This document shows, in pieces, positions 8,292 to 16,958 of a stretch of DNA of 64,000 nt (the first letter of the stretch is position 1; each line of letters starts with the position of its first letter). The stretch spans positions 62,001 to 126,000 of the forward strand of contig NC_022438.1 of assembly GCF_000470775.1 (NCBI RefSeq), written 5' to 3'. The stretch is from Leifsonia xyli subsp. cynodontis DSM 46306 (GTDB lineage: Bacteria > Actinomycetota > Actinomycetes > Actinomycetales > Microbacteriaceae). A program made the position numbers and the translations under genes. The notes under the pieces were generated by a model. That model did no database searches. It saw only the letters and a program-made list of their open reading frames with translations, and was not told the origin of the DNA.

Positions 8292-9731
8292 ATGCACCTC
8301 CTCGCGTCAGCACCGACGTGGGTCGAGTGGTTTCGGACGAGCACCCCGGGACTCATCATCCTGTGCCTCGCCGCGATCGCCGTCCTCCTGTTCCTCATCG
8401 TCAAGGTCAAACTGGAGCCGTTCATCGCGCTCCTGGTCGCGGGTCTCGGCCTCGCGCTCGTCGCCGGCCTGAGCGTCTTCGAGATCGTCGGCGTCGCTGT
8501 CCCCGACCCGTTCGACAAGGACCAGATCAAGCCGGGGGCCTCCATTCTGGAGACCGGTTTCGGCGGCATCCTCGGCCACATCACGATCATCATCGGCCTC
8601 GGGACCGTCCTCGGGGCCATCCTGGAACGCTCCGGTGGCGCGGATGTGCTGGTCGACCGGCTGCTCCGGCGGATGGGTCCGGGCGCCGCGCCGATCGTCA
8701 TGGGTCTCACCGGCCTCATCCTCGGCATCCCCGTCTTCTTCGACGTGGGCATCTTCGTGCTCGCGCCGCTCGTGTACATCACCGCCCGCCGCGGCGGCCG
8801 CTCGCTCGCGCTGTACGCCATGCCGATGCTGGCCGGCCTCTCGATGACGCACGCTTTCCTGCCGCCGCACCCCGGCCCGACGGCGCTGGCGGGAACGTTC
8901 GGCGTGGATCTCGGCTGGATCATCCTCATGGGCTTCGCCTGCGGCCTCCCGGCGTTCGCCGCCGCGGGCATCGCCTGGCCGCTCTTCGTCGGCAAGCGCG
9001 TCCACGTCGAGCTGCCCGACGACTACCTGCTCGATCCCGAGCCGGAGGACGGTCGCAAGCCGGTCTCGCTGTGGTCGGTGGCACTGGTCATCCTCATGCC
9101 GCTCGTGCTCATCCTCACGGCGACCTTCGGCTCCCTGTTCCTGCCGAAGGGGTTCTGGCTGGAGTTCGTCACCTTCGTGGGCAACCCGGCGGTGGCGCTG
9201 ACCATCGCGGTGTTCCTCGCGTCGTACCTGCTCGCCCTCCGGCGCGGTCTCAGCTTCGCCGACCTCAGCAAGATCAGCGGTGAGTCGCTGAAGCCGATCG
9301 GCATGATCCTGCTCGTCGTGGGAGCCGGAGCGTTCTTCGGCGCGGTGATCACCAAGACCGGGATCGGTGCGGCGCTCTCCGATGTGTTCGGCTCGGTGGG
9401 CCTGCCGGTGTTCGTGACCGCCTACATCATCAGCTGCGTGCTGCGCATCGCTCAGGGCTCGGCCACGGCGGCCATCGTCATCACGGCCGGCATCATGCAG
9501 CCGGTCGTCATGGCCGGTGACTTCTCGCAGCCGCAGCTCGCGTTGATCGGAATCGCCATCGCGGCCGGCTCGATCATCCTCTCGCATGTCAACGACGGCG
9601 GGTTCTGGATCGTGCAGCGCTACTTCAACATGACCGTGCCGCAGACGCTGCTGACCTGGACGGTGCTCGAGACCATCCTGTCAATCGTCGGCTTCGGGAT
9701 GGTCGCGCTGTTGTGGGTGTTCGTGGCCTGA
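8292..9731 (+). CDS. GntP-family permease
   Basis: The 479-residue protein has about a dozen hydrophobic segments and GntP-family hallmarks: GGILGHITIIIGLGTVLG near residue 96, GIPVFFDVGIFVLAPL, LPPHPGPTALA, and RIAQGSATAAIVITAGIM toward the end. These proton symporters import gluconate and related sugar or hydroxy acids. ATG 8292 is 14 bases after the deacylase stop, with AAAGG nearby. It is the last gene of the divergent arm and appears intact, although the three enzymes ahead of it are not. Substrate cannot be told from sequence; the locus suggests a gluconate-like acid or a D-amino-acid derivative. Confidence 0.85.
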   Translation: MHLLASAPTWVEWFRTSTPGLIILCLAAIAVLLFLIVKVKLEPFIALLVAGLGLALVAGLSVFEIVGVAVPDPFDKDQIKPGASILETGFGGILGHITIIIGLGTVLGAILERSGGADVLVDRLLRRMGPGAAPIVMGLTGLILGIPVFFDVGIFVLAPLVYITARRGGRSLALYAMPMLAGLSMTHAFLPPHPGPTALAGTFGVDLGWIILMGFACGLPAFAAAGIAWPLFVGKRVHVELPDDYLLDPEPEDGRKPVSLWSVALVILMPLVLILTATFGSLFLPKGFWLEFVTFVGNPAVALTIAVFLASYLLALRRGLSFADLSKISGESLKPIGMILLVVGAGAFFGAVITKTGIGAALSDVFGSVGLPVFVTAYIISCVLRIAQGSATAAIVITAGIMQPVVMAGDFSQPQLALIGIAIAAGSIILSHVNDGGFWIVQRYFNMTVPQTLLTWTVLETILSIVGFGMVALLWVFVA

Positions 9732-9770
9732 GCCCCGTCCCCCACCCCGTTCCCCCTCCGCCACCTCCGC

Positions 9771-9925
9771 GTCGAAAAGGGAGGACGCCCGTGCCCTTCT
9801 GGCCCTGGAACTCCTCCCTTTCCTGCACTGTGGGAAAGGGAGGATTCTGCTTTGCAGAACAGGGTTATCGGCAGGGAAGGGAGGAGATTCTGCCGGGATG
9901 GGCGGGATTGTCCTCCCTTTTCGAC
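9771..9925. repeat. Inverted-repeat unit of the GGAGGA family, copy 1
   Basis: GTCGAAAAGGGAGGA at 9771-9785 is exactly complementary to TCCTCCCTTTTCGAC at 9911-9925. Between them lies a second hairpin, TCCTCCCTTTCC (9812-9823) against GGAAAGGGAGGA (9833-9844), and a further GGAAGGGAGGAGA near 9876-9892. The unit fills the gap between the convergent permease and mtlD genes and could fold into a large RNA structure that stops transcription from both sides. Confidence 0.8.
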
Positions 9926-9975
9926 ACCTGGGTGCGGGTGGGGGATGGGGATGGGATGGCGGGGGCGGCAGGGGG

Positions 9976-11127
9976 TCAGCCCTGGGCGGCGCGGACGACC
10001 GCGACCAGCGGCTCGTACAGCGCGTCCCCGGGCTCGACGCCCATGACCTCGGCCACGATGTCGGCCGGCTCCGCCTCGCGCAGCAGCTGACGCAGCTCGA
10101 CGCTCTGGCTGTCCTCGGGCAGGTCGAAGCGGAGCGCCGCCCCGACCGCGGCGAAGAGGGCGGAGGGGACGACGCCGACGTATCGGGCGTAGTCGGAGGC
10201 CGGGCCGATGAAGCGGTCATCGCGTCCGAGCTTCCGCAGCGGCTCGCGGCCGACACGGGTCACCTCGTCCACGAGGTGCGGGTTTCGGAAGCGGTTCAGG
10301 ATCTTCGCGCGGTACTCGGCGAGCTCCTCCGGGTCGAGGCCGTGTTTCGCGGTCAGCGCGGCAGAGGTCTCCGTCAGCGCCGACTCCACCGCGGCGAGCA
10401 CCGTCGGCATCGCGATGGCCTCGCTGATCGTGGTCGCGCCCTCCAGGAACCCGGTGTACGCCGTGGTCGCGTGCCCGGTGTTCACGGTGAACAGCTTGCG
10501 CTCGATGTACGGCCCCAGCGAGTCCACGAAGCGCGCACCCGGGATGGGCGGTTCGCTTCCGGCGAACGGGCTACGGTCCACGACCCACTCGAAGAACGTC
10601 TCCACGGTGACATCCACCCCGGTGGCGGGGTCCTGGGCGGGCACGATCCGGTCGACGGCGGTGTTCGCGAACACGGCGCGGGCAGCCAGCTCGGCGCGGG
10701 CGTCGTCGTCCGGCAGGCCCTCCATCAGCTCGGCGGCCAGGAGGTCGGTCGCGCCGATCGCGTTCTCGCAGGCCATGACGGCCAGGCGCGGGGCGTCGGT
10801 TGCCCGGGCCGCGAGGCCGCGGGCGATGACCGGGGCGACGAAACGCAGGATGCGCGGCCCGACCGCGGTGGTGACCACGTCGGCGGTCGCGATCTCGGCG
10901 ACCAGCTCATCCTCCGCCGTCGCGCTGTTCAGGGCGCGGAACCCGGTGACGGTCTTCGTGACCGACTCGTCGCCGACGAGACGCACATCGTACGAGTCCG
11001 CCGCGGCCAGCGCCTCGATCAGTTCGGCGTTGACGTCTGCGAAGACGACCTCGTACCCGGCTTCGTGGAGCAGCAGCCCCACGAAGCCGCGGCCGATGTT
11101 CCCTGCGCCGAAATGGACGGCCTTCAT
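9976..11127 (-). CDS. mtlD: Mannitol-1-phosphate 5-dehydrogenase
   Basis: The 383-residue protein begins [17 protein letters not shown], the Rossmann nucleotide site of polyol dehydrogenases, and continues with [12 protein letters not shown] and the Lys-containing active-site region [12 protein letters not shown]. It oxidises mannitol 1-phosphate from the PTS to fructose 6-phosphate with NAD. It is the last gene of the mannitol operon, 13 bases after the EIIA gene. Length and motifs are normal. The C-terminus stops at 9976, next to the inverted-repeat unit that separates it from the convergent permease gene. Confidence 0.93.
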   Translation of the reverse strand: MKAVHFGAGNIGRGFVGLLLHEAGYEVVFADVNAELIEALAAADSYDVRLVGDESVTKTVTGFRALNSATAEDELVAEIATADVVTTAVGPRILRFVAPVIARGLAARATDAPRLAVMACENAIGATDLLAAELMEGLPDDDARAELAARAVFANTAVDRIVPAQDPATGVDVTVETFFEWVVDRSPFAGSEPPIPGARFVDSLGPYIERKLFTVNTGHATTAYTGFLEGATTISEAIAMPTVLAAVESALTETSAALTAKHGLDPEELAEYRAKILNRFRNPHLVDEVTRVGREPLRKLGRDDRFIGPASDYARYVGVVPSALFAAVGAALRFDLPEDSQSVELRQLLREAEPADIVAEVMGVEPGDALYEPLVAVVRAAQG

Positions 11128-11140
11128 CTTCTCTCGTCCC

Positions 11141-11578
11141 CTACTCGTTCACGTCGCCGAGGAGAGCGAACAGCGCGTCCGCGTCCGGGGCTTCGATCAG
11201 GCTGCGCACATCGTCCTCTTCCGAGAAGAGGATGGCGATCTTCGAGAGGATCTCGAGGTGCTCGTCGTTCTGCCCGGCGATGCCCACCACGAACCGCACC
11301 TCCTCGCCGCCCCAGTCCAGCGGCGAGGAGTAGCGGACGAAGGAGAGCGCCGAGCGCTTGATCTCGTCCTTGGACTCGTTGGTGCTGTGCGGGATGGCGA
11401 GACCGTTCCCCATGAAGGTGGAGACGGTCTCCTCGCGCTGCCGCATCGAGTCGATGTAGCCCGGCTCGACGGCGCCCGCGGCCACGAGCAGCGCGCCCGC
11501 CTCCCGGATCGCCTCTTCCCGCGTGGTCGCAGCGCCCGCGGCCACGACGTTCGCCCGGTCGAGAATCGTGTCGGTCAT
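11141..11578 (-). CDS. mtlF: Mannitol-specific PTS enzyme IIA
   Basis: The 145-residue single-domain EIIA carries the phospho-acceptor in [17 protein letters not shown], and then [18 protein letters not shown] and the helical [14 protein letters not shown] typical of the mannitol/fructose class. It accepts phosphate from HPr and passes it to the EIIB domain of MtlA. ATG 11578 overlaps the mtlA stop (ATGA at 11575-11578), so translation is coupled. As in Gram-positive bacteria, EIIA is a separate protein here rather than fused to EIICB. Confidence 0.92.
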   Translation of the reverse strand: MTDTILDRANVVAAGAATTREEAIREAGALLVAAGAVEPGYIDSMRQREETVSTFMGNGLAIPHSTNESKDEIKRSALSFVRYSSPLDWGGEEVRFVVGIAGQNDEHLEILSKIAILFSEEDDVRSLIEAPDADALFALLGDVNE

Positions 11579-13089
11579 TTGCTGGCGTCCTCCGTGGTCT
11601 TCTGCTGTTTGACGAGGTCGACGACCTCGTCGTACCGGGGGCTGTTCATGAAGTTGTCGACCGAGATGTGCAGCGAGTCCGGCGACTGTCCTTTGGCGCG
11701 GTCGGTGAGCTGCTGCTGGGTGATGACGAGATCGGCGTTGCCGTCGAGGGCCCTGATCGCCTGGTTGGTCACCGTCACCCCCGTGACTCCCGCCTTCTCG
11801 ATCTTCTTGCGAAGCACGGACGCGCCCATCGCGCTCGATCCCATCCCGGCGTCGCACGCGAACACGATGGTCCGCACCAGACGGTCGGTTGCCTCGCCCT
11901 GCGCGTCGCCGGTGTCATGCTCGCCCTCCTGGACCAGACCCCCCAGGACCGAGGACGATGTGCCCTTGTTGGCCTCGGTCTGGGCGACGGCGGCCGAGAG
12001 ATCGCCCGCGTTGCCGGAAGCGAGGTCGCGTCTGCGGCTGGCGCGCAGCACGATCGCGCTGAAGGCGAACGAGACGGCGGCCGCGGCGACGATGGAGACA
12101 GCGATGCCGAGCATGCTCTCGACCGGGGCCTGGGCGAAGATCGCGAACACCGACCCTGGTGCGGCCGGTGCGCGCAGCCCGGTCTGGAAAGCGACGTTCA
12201 CCGCCACACCGGTCATTCCGCCGAGGACCGCGCCGACGATGAGGACCGGCTTCATGAGCACATAGGGGAAGTAGATCTCGTGTATGCCGCCGAAGAACTG
12301 GATGATGAACGCTCCCGGGGCGCTGGCGCGCGCCGCGCCGAGTCCGAAGATCGCCCAGGCCAGCAGAATGCCCGCGCCGGGGCCGGGGTTGGTCTCGATC
12401 AGGAACAGGATCGACTTGCCGGTCTGCTGCGCTTCGAGCGTTCCGATCGGTGTGAACACACCGTGGTTGATCGCGTTGTTGAGGAAGAGCACCTTGCCCG
12501 GCTCGACCAGCACGCTCACCAGCGGCAGCAGATGCGCCGAGACCAGCCAGTTGACCCCGCCCTCGAGCGCCTTGCTCAGACCCTCCACCAGCGGTGCGAT
12601 CCCGAAGAAAGCGCCGATCGCGAGCAGGAAGCCGAGGATGCCGGCGGAGAAGTTGTTGACGAGCATCTCGAAGCCCGCCTTGATCTTCCCTTCCCAGATC
12701 CGGTCCACGAGCTTCATCAGGTACGCGCTGAGCGGTCCCATGACCATCGCGCCGATGAACATGGGGATGTCGGAGCCCACGATGACGCCCATCGTCGCGA
12801 TCGTGCCGACCACGCCGCCGGGCACGCCGTACACGAGCCGGCCGCCGGTGTTGGCCAGTAGCAATGGCAGCAGGTACGTGATCATCGGGCCGACCATGCT
12901 CGCGATGCTCTCGGTGGGGAACGGCCCCTTCGGGATGAACAGCGCGGTGATGATGCCCCAGGCGATGAAGGCCGGGATGTTCGGCATCACCATGCTGGAG
13001 AGGAACGTGCCGAAGCGCTGGACCGCGACGCGCGCGGTTCCTGGCTGCTTCGGGGTGGACGTCGCCGACGTCTCTGCCGCCGTTGTCAT
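11575..13089 (-). CDS. mtlA: Mannitol-specific PTS enzyme IICB
   Basis: In 504 residues the protein has a membrane IIC domain (from FLSSMVMPNIPAFIAWGII to about residue 350), including the substrate motif FFGGIHEIYFPYVL. A linker follows, then a IIB domain with the phospho-Cys in IVFACDAGMGSSAMGASV. It transports mannitol and phosphorylates it during entry. ATG 13089 overlaps the ptsI stop by four bases. All domain signatures are present and no lesion is visible. The gene order ptsI-mtlA-mtlF-mtlD links general and specific PTS proteins in one transcript. Confidence 0.93.
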   Translation of the reverse strand: MTTAAETSATSTPKQPGTARVAVQRFGTFLSSMVMPNIPAFIAWGIITALFIPKGPFPTESIASMVGPMITYLLPLLLANTGGRLVYGVPGGVVGTIATMGVIVGSDIPMFIGAMVMGPLSAYLMKLVDRIWEGKIKAGFEMLVNNFSAGILGFLLAIGAFFGIAPLVEGLSKALEGGVNWLVSAHLLPLVSVLVEPGKVLFLNNAINHGVFTPIGTLEAQQTGKSILFLIETNPGPGAGILLAWAIFGLGAARASAPGAFIIQFFGGIHEIYFPYVLMKPVLIVGAVLGGMTGVAVNVAFQTGLRAPAAPGSVFAIFAQAPVESMLGIAVSIVAAAAVSFAFSAIVLRASRRRDLASGNAGDLSAAVAQTEANKGTSSSVLGGLVQEGEHDTGDAQGEATDRLVRTIVFACDAGMGSSAMGASVLRKKIEKAGVTGVTVTNQAIRALDGNADLVITQQQLTDRAKGQSPDSLHISVDNFMNSPRYDEVVDLVKQQKTTEDASK

Positions 13090-14792
13090 TCTGGTGCCTC
13101 GTTTCTGTCGGGATGTGCAGGGGAGGTGGAGGCGGTCGCGGCGACGCGCACCGCCTCCCGCGCTTCGGCCGCGCTGGCGGTGGCCAGAGCGATCTCGGCG
13201 AGTTCGCGGGCTCGTTCGAGGGTGTGGCGTCCCAGGGAGAGCCGCACATCGGCGATGGCCGCGGGCGACATCGAGAGGGTGGTCGCCCCGAGTCCGACCA
13301 GGACGACCGCGAGCAGCGGGTCGGCCGCGGCCTCGCCGCAGATCCCGACCGGTTTGCCGGTCGCCGCCCCGGCCTTGCCGGTTTCGCCGATGAGGCGGAG
13401 CACGGCCGGATGCCACGGGTCCTGGAACTCGGCGACCGAGCCGAGCAGGCGATCGGCTGCGAGAGTGTACTGCGTGAGGTCATTCGTCCCGATGGAGACG
13501 AACGCGGCCTCCTGCAGCACCCGCCCGGCGAGGAGCGCGACGGAAGGGACCTCGACCATCACACCGACGGTCTTCAGCCCGAACTCGTTCGCGAGCTCGA
13601 CGAAATAGCGGGTCTCCTCGACGGTGGACACCATCGGCGCCATCACCCAGAGGTCGGCTTCGGTCTGCGCGTCGGCTTCCGCGAGGGCGGTGAGCTGTTC
13701 GCGCAGGATGTCCTCGTTCGCGCGCAGCGCGCGCAGGCCGCGCAGGCCCAGCGCCGGGTTGTCCTCGTGCGCGTCGTTGAGGAACTCGAGCGGTTTGTCG
13801 GCGCCCGCATCCAGAACTCGCACCACGACCTTCTGGCCGGGGAACGCCCGCAGCACCGCTGCGTACTGTTCGCGCTGCTGTTCGACGGTTGGAGCCAGGC
13901 GCTGGTCGAGGAAGAGGAACTCGGTGCGGAACAGGCCGACCCCCTCCGCTCCCGCGGCGAGGGCCCTCTCGGCGCCCTCCGCAGAGCCGAGGTTGGCCAG
14001 CAGCGGGACGCTGGTGCCGTCGGCTAGGGCGCTCGGCCCCAGACCGCCCGACAGCGCGGCGGCGCGCTCATCGATGCGACGCTGTGCCTCGGCGCTCTGC
14101 GCGGCGTCCGGCGAGGCCGTCACGACTCCGGCTCCGGCGTCCACGATCACCTCGGTTCCATCGCTCAGGGCGTCCGCGCCCGCGACGCCGACGATGGCGA
14201 CGATGGCCTTCTCGCGCGCCAGGATCGCGGTGTGCGAGGTCGGTCCGCCCTCGCGGGTCACCAGGCCGAGCACCTTGTCCAGGTCGAGGAGGGCGGTGTC
14301 GGCGGGGGCGAGGTCGTGCGCCACCAGGACGTAGGGCTCGTCCGACTCGGGGACGCCGGGCGCGACGCGGCCCTCCAGGGCGGCGATGACGCGCTGGGCA
14401 ACATCGTCCAGGTCGGTCGCGCGTTCGCCCATATAGCCGCCGAGCCCGGTGAGCATCTCGCGGAAGACCGCGAAGCCCTCGAACACCGCGCGTTCGGCGG
14501 TCTTGCCGCTGTCGATGCGGGAGGAGACATCGTCGGCCAGGGTCGAGTCCTCGGCCATCATCGACTGTGCCTCGAGCACATCGGCGGCGACACCGGTCAC
14601 CTTGCCGGCTCGGGTGCGCAGGTCGGCAGCCACGGCGGCGACCGCGTCCTTCACCCGGGCCTTCTCCTCCGCGGGCGTGCGAGCGCTCGGCGCGTCGGCC
14701 GGCTCGGGCAGCGGGTCGGCCATCCGGAGCACGCGGCCCCGGGCGATCCCCTGGCCGATGCCGGCCCCGGTCAGCTCGGTCGTGGTGGGCAT
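13086..14792 (-). CDS. ptsI: PTS enzyme I (phosphoenolpyruvate-protein phosphotransferase)
   Basis: The 568-residue protein has the EI layout: an N-terminal HPr-binding helical part, the phospho-His in REGGPTSHTAILAREKA near residue 190, and a C-terminal PEP-binding barrel with DAGADKPLEFLN, GLFRTEFLFLDQRLAPT and the catalytic Cys in GKPVGICGEAAADPL. It transfers phosphate from phosphoenolpyruvate to HPr. ATG 14792 overlaps the ptsH stop (ATGA). It is the only EI gene visible here. Its place inside the mannitol operon implies that general PTS capacity rises with mannitol induction. Confidence 0.94.
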   Translation of the reverse strand: MPTTTELTGAGIGQGIARGRVLRMADPLPEPADAPSARTPAEEKARVKDAVAAVAADLRTRAGKVTGVAADVLEAQSMMAEDSTLADDVSSRIDSGKTAERAVFEGFAVFREMLTGLGGYMGERATDLDDVAQRVIAALEGRVAPGVPESDEPYVLVAHDLAPADTALLDLDKVLGLVTREGGPTSHTAILAREKAIVAIVGVAGADALSDGTEVIVDAGAGVVTASPDAAQSAEAQRRIDERAAALSGGLGPSALADGTSVPLLANLGSAEGAERALAAGAEGVGLFRTEFLFLDQRLAPTVEQQREQYAAVLRAFPGQKVVVRVLDAGADKPLEFLNDAHEDNPALGLRGLRALRANEDILREQLTALAEADAQTEADLWVMAPMVSTVEETRYFVELANEFGLKTVGVMVEVPSVALLAGRVLQEAAFVSIGTNDLTQYTLAADRLLGSVAEFQDPWHPAVLRLIGETGKAGAATGKPVGICGEAAADPLLAVVLVGLGATTLSMSPAAIADVRLSLGRHTLERARELAEIALATASAAEAREAVRVAATASTSPAHPDRNEAPE

Positions 14793-15058
14793 CAGGCGTC
14801 GTGGTCCGTCGCGAGGATCTCGGCCAGATCGTCCAGCACGGCCTCGCCCGCGGGCGCGTCGGTGGTCAGCACGATCTTGTCGCCGTGGTCGATGCCCAGC
14901 GAGATGACGCCCAGGATGCTGCCGGCGTCGACCGTCTTGCCGCCTTCCTTCGTCAACTGCACTTTCGCCCCGGTGGCGTTGACCGCCTCGACGAAGAGCT
15001 TCGCCGGACGGGCGTGCAGCCCATGGCTCGATCCGATGGTGATGATCCGCTCAGCCAT
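14792..15058 (-). CDS. ptsH: Phosphocarrier protein HPr
   Basis: This 88-residue HPr has the active His in SSHGLHARPAKLFVEA near residue 15 and the second-helix region DAGSILGVISLGIDHGDK. In place of the classical Ser-46 context it has AGSILGVISLGI, so a kinase-target Ser is present, but I cannot say whether HPr kinase exists in this organism. HPr passes phosphate from EI to EIIA. The start at 15058 overlaps the end of the EIIB gene by eight bases, and its stop overlaps ptsI. Confidence 0.92.
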   Translation of the reverse strand: MAERIITIGSSHGLHARPAKLFVEAVNATGAKVQLTKEGGKTVDAGSILGVISLGIDHGDKIVLTTDAPAGEAVLDDLAEILATDHDA

Positions 15059-15416
15059 TGCTGTGGTTCCTTTCGGGTGGGGTGACCAGGGGGTCGTTCG
15101 CTCTCGTGTCGCGTTTCGCGCCGAGAGCCAGGTCGAGTGTCCGCGCGCCATCGAGGGCGGCGGGGGAGACGGGTGGGAGCACGACGATGGCGGTTCCTGT
15201 GTGGGCGGTCCTGTTGCGCAGCGCCGGGACGGACGATTCCAGGTGCGCCCCGACCAGTACGATATCCATCTCGTCGAGGGAGGCAAGCTGCCCCGCGTTG
15301 CCCACGGTGACCTCGACATCCAGCCCGCGAGCGGCCGCGGCGGTGCGCAGCTTCATGGCGACGAATGCGCTGGAGGCGCCCGCACCACAGACGACGGCGA
15401 TCTTCATCGACCTCAT
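15051..15416 (-). CDS. Free-standing PTS EIIB-type protein
   Basis: A 121-residue product (118 from the second ATG at 15407) starts MKIAVVCGAGASSAFVAMKL. That is a phosphatase-like P-loop with a Cys, as in lactose/cellobiose-class EIIB domains, and a Rossmann-like body follows with MDIVLVGAHLESSV. It is the first gene of the mannitol operon, although MtlA already carries its own IIB domain. No matching IIC is present nearby. It may serve another transporter or be a regulatory phospho-acceptor for the activator at 16959; both ideas are inference. The start is uncertain: AAAGG lies before ATG 15416 and GAGG just before ATG 15407. Confidence 0.75.
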   Translation of the reverse strand: MRSMKIAVVCGAGASSAFVAMKLRTAAAARGLDVEVTVGNAGQLASLDEMDIVLVGAHLESSVPALRNRTAHTGTAIVVLPPVSPAALDGARTLDLALGAKRDTRANDPLVTPPERNHSNG

Positions 15417-15743
15417 GCCTTTCTGGGGAGCGGCGGAGCGTGTGGAACCGGTGGATCGTCGTCCATCGTCACCCGGTGGACGCTGACACTCAAACAGAGA
15501 ACTTTCCGGGGTGGCGGAAGAGTCGGTCCCACGGGTTAAAGACAGCGGTTTTACTCAAAAAATTTCATCGGTTCATCTCACCAGGACTGTGAGCCTGACC
15601 ATGAACTGTGTGCTCCACCGCTTATCGCACGGTCGCGGCCGTGCTCGCATTCTCTCTCACTCTCGTCGCCCCACGAACACGATCGTGCTGAAGCCGCCCA
15701 GCGATTGGTCCGCGCCAGACAGTGACGAGGGACGGGCCTCGCA
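15417..15743. promoter_or_regulatory. Divergent promoter region of the mannitol operon and acyltransferase gene
   Basis: The 327 bases contain no convincing gene. An AT-rich island at 15536-15575, including TTTTACTCAAAAAATTTC, stands out in otherwise GC-rich DNA and is the likely promoter core for the minus-strand PTS operon. GTCCATCGTCACCCGGTGGAC near 15461-15481 has imperfect dyad symmetry. I could not fix -35 and -10 boxes or an activator site with confidence. Confidence 0.4.
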
Positions 15744-16877
15744 GTGAGGGACGCCCCGGCCGGCCGCGCTGTGGCGAGCGCCGCACAGGATGTCCCCGGC
15801 CCGTCCGCCGCTCCTGGCGCACGGCTCGCCGCCCTCGACTGTCTGCGTCTCCTGGCGGCGCTCAGCGTCGTCGCGTACCATTGGCTGTTCTGGGGACCCC
15901 GGTACGGTGAGGTGGCGAGCACCGTGCCCGCGCCCGTCGCGGCGCTCGCCGCCTACGGCAATCTCGGGGTGCAGCTGTTCTTCCTCATCAGCGGGTTCGT
16001 GATCTTCCTGTCCGCGAGCGGTCGCGACGCCGCTTCCTTCGCCGCGGGGCGAGCCACCCGGCTCTATCCGGCGTTCTGGGCGGGCGTCCTGCTGACGACG
16101 GCGACGCTGCTCGTCACGGCGCAGGCCAGCCTTCCCGACATCCTCGGGCGATTCCTCGCGAACCTCACGATGGTGCCCGCCGCTTTCGGGCAGACCCAGC
16201 TCGATGGCGTCTACTGGACCCTCACCCTGGAGCTGCAGTTCTACGCCCTCGTCTTCCTCTTCTTGCTGGTCGGCCGTCGCGAGTGGCTGGAGCCATTCTT
16301 CGCGGTCTGGGCGATCACCATGCTCCCCACGACGCTCTTCCTGCCTCGGATCGCGGGGCTGCCGCTTCTCGGCGGACTGTTCGAGCTGTTCGCCGGCGGT
16401 GCCCTCATCGCCATGATCGCGCGCACAGGCTGGACGCCGCTGCGCGCGGTCGCCCTCGGCGCGAGCGTCGTCGGGTCGGCGGCGGCGACCGTCCGCCGGG
16501 CGCAGGAGTCCGACCCCGGGACGGTCGACCCCGTCGTCCTCGTCCTCGTGGTCGCGGCGCTGTACGCGCTCGTGTTCGTCCTCACCACGAGCCGAGTCGC
16601 CGCCTGGCACATCCCGGGCAGCAGGCTCGCGGGCGGGCTCACCTACCCGATCTATCTGTGCCACGCTGTGTTCGGATTCGCTCTGCTGAACGCCTTCGGT
16701 TCGAGCGACGCTCCCTGGGCCGGCTACGGGATCGCTCTCGCCGCTGTTCTTGCGGTGGCGGCCGGGGTCCACCTCGGTGTCGAGCGTGCGGCGGCGCCGA
16801 TCTGGCGGCGCTTGTTCGCGGTCACACTGGCCGCACCGATCCGGGCGCTGCAAGCCCGGCTGCCGGTGGAGAGGTAG
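15744..16877 (+). CDS. Membrane acyltransferase (acyltransferase 3 / OafA-like)
   Basis: The 377-residue protein is strongly hydrophobic with about ten membrane segments. It carries the acyltransferase-3 signatures RLAALDCLRLLAALSVVAYH (catalytic-type Arg/His region), FFLISGFVIFLSASGRD, RLYPAFWAG and DGVYWTLTLELQFYALV. Such enzymes O-acylate cell-surface glycans or lipids. GTG 15744 is the only early start. The gene stands alone between the mannitol operon and its probable activator. Nothing here shows its acceptor substrate. It appears intact. Confidence 0.82.
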   Translation: MRDAPAGRAVASAAQDVPGPSAAPGARLAALDCLRLLAALSVVAYHWLFWGPRYGEVASTVPAPVAALAAYGNLGVQLFFLISGFVIFLSASGRDAASFAAGRATRLYPAFWAGVLLTTATLLVTAQASLPDILGRFLANLTMVPAAFGQTQLDGVYWTLTLELQFYALVFLFLLVGRREWLEPFFAVWAITMLPTTLFLPRIAGLPLLGGLFELFAGGALIAMIARTGWTPLRAVALGASVVGSAAATVRRAQESDPGTVDPVVLVLVVAALYALVFVLTTSRVAAWHIPGSRLAGGLTYPIYLCHAVFGFALLNAFGSSDAPWAGYGIALAAVLAVAAGVHLGVERAAAPIWRRLFAVTLAAPIRALQARLPVER

Positions 16878-16958
16878 TTCCGCCTCCCCGGAAAGTTTCG
16901 CCGCCTCCCTCACGTTCGGGGATTCAGGTGGTTGACTCGGTGGGAAAGGTGGTCTCCC

